Positions 61,448-64,000 of a stretch of DNA of 64,000 nucleotides are shown here, piece after piece. The DNA is taken from the NCBI RefSeq assembly GCF_900182705.1, contig NZ_FXTP01000002.1, positions 477,181 to 541,180 of the forward strand, in the 5' to 3' direction. The stretch's first letter is position 1, and every line of letters begins with the position of its first letter. The notes beneath the pieces are model-generated. The model was given only the letters and a program-made list of their open reading frames with translations, did not search any database and was not told the DNA's origin. The DNA comes from Gracilimonas mengyeensis (GTDB lineage Bacteria > Bacteroidota > Rhodothermia > Balneolales > Balneolaceae). A program made the position numbers and the translations under genes.

Positions 61448-62643
61448 CGTTGGCTCTTTTTATAGAAGTGGTCTATCGCTTCGGTTAGCTGTTTCAATTC
61501 TTTTGGGGTGATGTTTTCCTTAGATCGCACAGACTCAATTTGGCTAAAAAGATGGTCAATACGGTTTGATTCCAATCCAGACCTGAGGGCTACATCGTTT
61601 CGGAAATCTTTATCTGCTTCGGAGGTATCCAAGCCCAGCCGGCTTCGAATATAATCAAAGAAAAACTGGATTTTCTTATCGGCTATCAGCTTGTGGCTTC
61701 CTTTCTCCAGGTACAGGCTGCCGATGGTTTGTGCAAATTCAATGCTGGAATTTTTGGGAGCTTTAATCTCAGGAATGATACGCTGCCGACGCTTTGCACG
61801 GAAAAGCATAAATAATACCACGCCAGACAGTCCCAGAAACCAGCCCCATTTTAGATATTCCTGGGATACCACATAACGAAGTCCGCTGCCCCGTGCCCGG
61901 TAGACTTGCTTGTAATATTCATCCCAAACTGTCGGTTGAACGGGCAGGTAAGAGAGAGCTTTAAGGGCGTATTCGGCCCCGGTTTTATTCCTAACCAGGT
62001 AATTGGTAAACAATGTGGGGTTGGCGTGCAAATAAATGGAGCCCTGGCCCCGGTTTATCTTAAGGAAAATAGGTTCTTCCTTTTCATTCACCCCAAGAAT
62101 AACAGAATTGGATGTATCTGTGCTGGAGAAATAGGTTTGGGTGGTGCTTTGATAAAAGGGATATCCGCCTTTTTTCTGGAGCATGGGATTGCTAAAATGT
62201 ACGTAGCTGGTATCATCATCTACGATAGAACCGCCACCCAGCAACGGGTTTTGATAGGTGGTACCAAGATTCAACGTGTCGGCAAATAAACCGCTGTAAC
62301 TACGGGCGGCGATAAAAACCTGACTGCCATTTTCTACCCAGCGCAGTAGCTTCTGAGATTCCCACTCATCCAGTTGGAAGTTTGTGTTGATGAAGATCCA
62401 GTTCTGGGTGCTTTGGAGGCTATCGGGGCGCTGAAAAAGTGGCTGTTGGTTTTGGCTGATATCGGTGCCTGGAAAAGTCTCGGGCAGTAATTCGTGCAAG
62501 ATATATCCGCCGTAGGGAATGTCGTCAGCGGCAGAAAAACTTTCGGTCCAGTCTAACGGAGTAGGCCGTAAGAGCTCAATCAGCAGGAAGAGAGCGATCA
62601 GAACGCCGAGAATGAAATAGTAGGTTCGTTCTTGTTTCAGCAA
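61444..62643 (-). CDS. DUF4350-domain membrane protein
   Basis: A 399-residue protein with an N-terminal membrane segment (YYFILGVLIALFLLIELL), a periplasmic DUF4350 domain (ENGSQVFIAARSYSGLFADT; LNRGQGSIYLHANPTLFTNY-like LKINRGQGSIYLHANPTLF) and a second membrane segment near 268-285 followed by a cytoplasmic tail. This family occurs beside MoxR and DUF4129 genes. No enzymatic residue set can be named. Confidence 0.85.
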   Translation of the reverse strand: MLKQERTYYFILGVLIALFLLIELLRPTPLDWTESFSAADDIPYGGYILHELLPETFPGTDISQNQQPLFQRPDSLQSTQNWIFINTNFQLDEWESQKLLRWVENGSQVFIAARSYSGLFADTLNLGTTYQNPLLGGGSIVDDDTSYVHFSNPMLQKKGGYPFYQSTTQTYFSSTDTSNSVILGVNEKEEPIFLKINRGQGSIYLHANPTLFTNYLVRNKTGAEYALKALSYLPVQPTVWDEYYKQVYRARGSGLRYVVSQEYLKWGWFLGLSGVVLFMLFRAKRRQRIIPEIKAPKNSSIEFAQTIGSLYLEKGSHKLIADKKIQFFFDYIRSRLGLDTSEADKDFRNDVALRSGLESNRIDHLFSQIESVRSKENITPKELKQLTEAIDHFYKKSQR

Positions 62644-62647
62644 ACCT

Positions 62648-63376
62648 TCACCCTAATGTATTTTTAAACTTCCGGTAAATGGTCTGCACTTTTTTGAATT
62701 CCAGCTGATCAATCTCAAAATCTCCATATTCCACATATTCGTAATACAGTGTTAGATCGCGGAAGGGTGATTTGGATGGATGAGTATCTATTTCCTGCAG
62801 GTAATCACGATTGGTTTTGTCGGATTTCCAGGTGATGATACTTTTTGAGGATAACTGTTGCAGGGCTTTTAGGTACAGCAGGCGGACGGCATCATGGTAG
62901 TTATTATCCGCGATGGCTTGCTCCAGCAACTGATCGTAATTTGTTTTTTGGGGATTGCTTTGGGTGAAACCGGGCATAACTTTCTCGCCGGCTTTATTAC
63001 CTGAGAATGCCGACCGGATGTTTCCGCCCATAATTTGGTTGATTAGCCCGATAATCATCAACCCGAAAATGATGAAAAATATAATACGGATGAGGGTATT
63101 GGCCCAGGGTTGTTCAAACAGGTAACCGATGGCTTGTATGAGCCAAAGGACTATTCGGTCCCACAATGATTCGGGATTCTGTGGGATTTCCTGATAGTCA
63201 AAAACCGGGTCCGAAGTGATGGCTTCGAGTGTTTCAGGTGGTGCGGTACGTACATCTACCTGGCTGCTGTCGGTGGGCAAAGGCGCTGAGTCCGCTTGAG
63301 CAAAAGCCGTTGCTGACAGCATCAGCGACAGGATAATTTGCAGGAGTAAGTGGGTGGATAAGGTTTTTGAGTTCAT
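62648..63376 (-). CDS. DUF4129-domain protein
   Basis: A 242-residue protein with a signal peptide (MNSKTLSTHLLLQIILSLML, cut near AFA-QA), one membrane segment (about residues 88-110, LIRIIFFIIFGLMIIGLI) and a C-terminal DUF4129 domain (LLEQAIADNNYHDAVRLLYL; YYEYVEYGDFEIDQLEF). The ATG at 63376 starts the signal peptide better than one 18 bp upstream. It is the first gene of the DUF4129-DUF4350-MoxR-DUF58 unit. Confidence 0.85.
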   Translation of the reverse strand: MNSKTLSTHLLLQIILSLMLSATAFAQADSAPLPTDSSQVDVRTAPPETLEAITSDPVFDYQEIPQNPESLWDRIVLWLIQAIGYLFEQPWANTLIRIIFFIIFGLMIIGLINQIMGGNIRSAFSGNKAGEKVMPGFTQSNPQKTNYDQLLEQAIADNNYHDAVRLLYLKALQQLSSKSIITWKSDKTNRDYLQEIDTHPSKSPFRDLTLYYEYVEYGDFEIDQLEFKKVQTIYRKFKNTLG

Positions 63377-63394
63377 GTATACGCTAAAATACAT

Positions 63395-63974
63395 CAGAAA
63401 AGTAAGCGAGTAAACCTGGTTTATGGGCTAAAGGGGATTTGGGGATAAGGTAGGTCGGGCAGATTTGCCCGACCCTTCAATGCGGGTTTTGGCTATCTCG
63501 GAGCCCAATTTTCGTTCATCAAATTTCCACTGCTGATATTCGGGCGAAAATTGTTTGTTGGGTGATCGGCTTTTTTACCGATAGGTAGCCTCTAACGGGG
63601 CAATCCTGGATTCCTAAAATGCTCCGTAGGAGCAAAATGTTGGTAGGTCTTTCCGTGAGATCTTTTAAGTCTGTGACTTAAAAGCCCAAGTAAAAGATCG
63701 GTTGACATGGCAGAATGCCAAGATCCCGCAAGTCTCTGACTTGCCTGCCGCCCCGTAATGTTGCCATGATGTTAAGCCAATGAAGGGTGGCATAAGTCAC
63801 CATCGCACATCCCCCTGGTTCAGACCTGAAGGTCTAAACCGGTCTCCCTTCAAAGGGAGAATTACTACATACTAAATTTTGGATAGTGCAAGACTCAGAT
63901 ATTAAAATGGACTTACTACATTTTACTGGACACGAAGTTAAGGTATATTGTTGGCTACATACTAATTGAATCAA
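63395..63974. other. Repeat-rich intergenic stretch
   Basis: 580 bp with no recognisable gene. Palindromes: GGTCGGGCA/TGCCCGACC at 63453-63474; CAGACCT-GA-AGGTCT near 63821; CTCCCTTTCAAAGGGAG near 63844. AT-rich DNA from 63870 to 63974 may contain the promoter of the gene that starts at the window edge. Confidence 0.55.
63453..63474. repeat. Dispersed palindrome, GGTCGGGCA type
   Basis: 9-bp arms, 4-nt loop. It is a relative of the 33668-33687 palindrome with compensated changes. Confidence 0.65.
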
Positions 63975-64000
63975 ATGAGCAAACCAGAACGAAGAACATT
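63975..64000 (+). CDS. Possible start of a gene cut by the window edge
   Basis: ATG at 63975 opens MSKPERRT and stays open for the remaining bases. An AT-rich leader precedes it. Too short to identify, and it may be chance. Confidence 0.25.

Overview
The window looks like chromosome from a marine or halophilic bacterium of the Balneolaceae (Balneolota/Rhodothermota side of the Bacteroidota group). This is inferred from gene content, not from a marker-gene search: a menaquinone methyltransferase, a long signal peptidase I with an inserted domain, lipoprotein signals of the Bacteroidota kind, mostly weak Shine-Dalgarno sites, moderate GC content, and an extracellular contractile injection system of the kind found in Bacteroidota.

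Layout. 1-3.3 kb holds housekeeping genes: the start of a minus-strand moaC-like gene, then ubiE/menG, fabZ, panB and surE, the last three overlapping by ATGA. 4-8.4 kb has two minus-strand secreted lipoproteins, a GH95 alpha-fucosidase-type hydrolase and an inhibitory-type serpin. 8.6-17 kb has hisF, a 1.3 kb gap with a possible structured RNA, hisE, lepA, a small exported protein, lepB and two tandem-domain universal stress proteins. A tRNA-Met at 17.27 kb marks the edge of an accessory island.

The island (about 17.4-31.9 kb) is a defence-type region. It has a type I restriction-modification system whose hsdM-hsdS and hsdR are separated by a HipA-like kinase, a DUF3037-like protein, a dual-specificity-type phosphatase, a repeat-rich small reading frame and a Fic protein. 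Before it lie a helix-hairpin-helix protein, a HAD nucleotidase, a Mrr-like putative nuclease and a chimeric gene remnant. After it lie an addiction-module antitoxin and a frameshifted second copy. An FAD dehydrogenase and a serine hydrolase follow.

The most interesting region is 35.4-58.2 kb, a nearly complete extracellular contractile injection system (eCIS; Afp/PVC/MAC/AlgoCIS kin). In order it has a stand-alone AraC-type regulator, the Pvc16-type terminator, an unassigned 350-residue protein, the sheath, the tube, a second tube-like protein, the short Pvc6/DUF5908 protein, the LysM Pvc7, the VgrG-like spike, a PAAR tip, the gp25 baseplate protein, the gp6/J-like Pvc11, a fibre-like protein, Pvc12, an 84-residue protein of unknown role, the Pvc14 tape-measure protein, the Pvc15 AAA+ ATPase, and a GH18-family membrane protein translationally coupled to the ATPase. 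No classical toxin gene is visible, so the unassigned genes are the candidates for cargo, cap adaptor, fibre and release functions.

The right end (58.8-63.4 kb, minus strand) is a DUF4129-DUF4350-MoxR-DUF58 cluster. Intergenic DNA throughout is rich in short dispersed palindromes and degenerate repeats.
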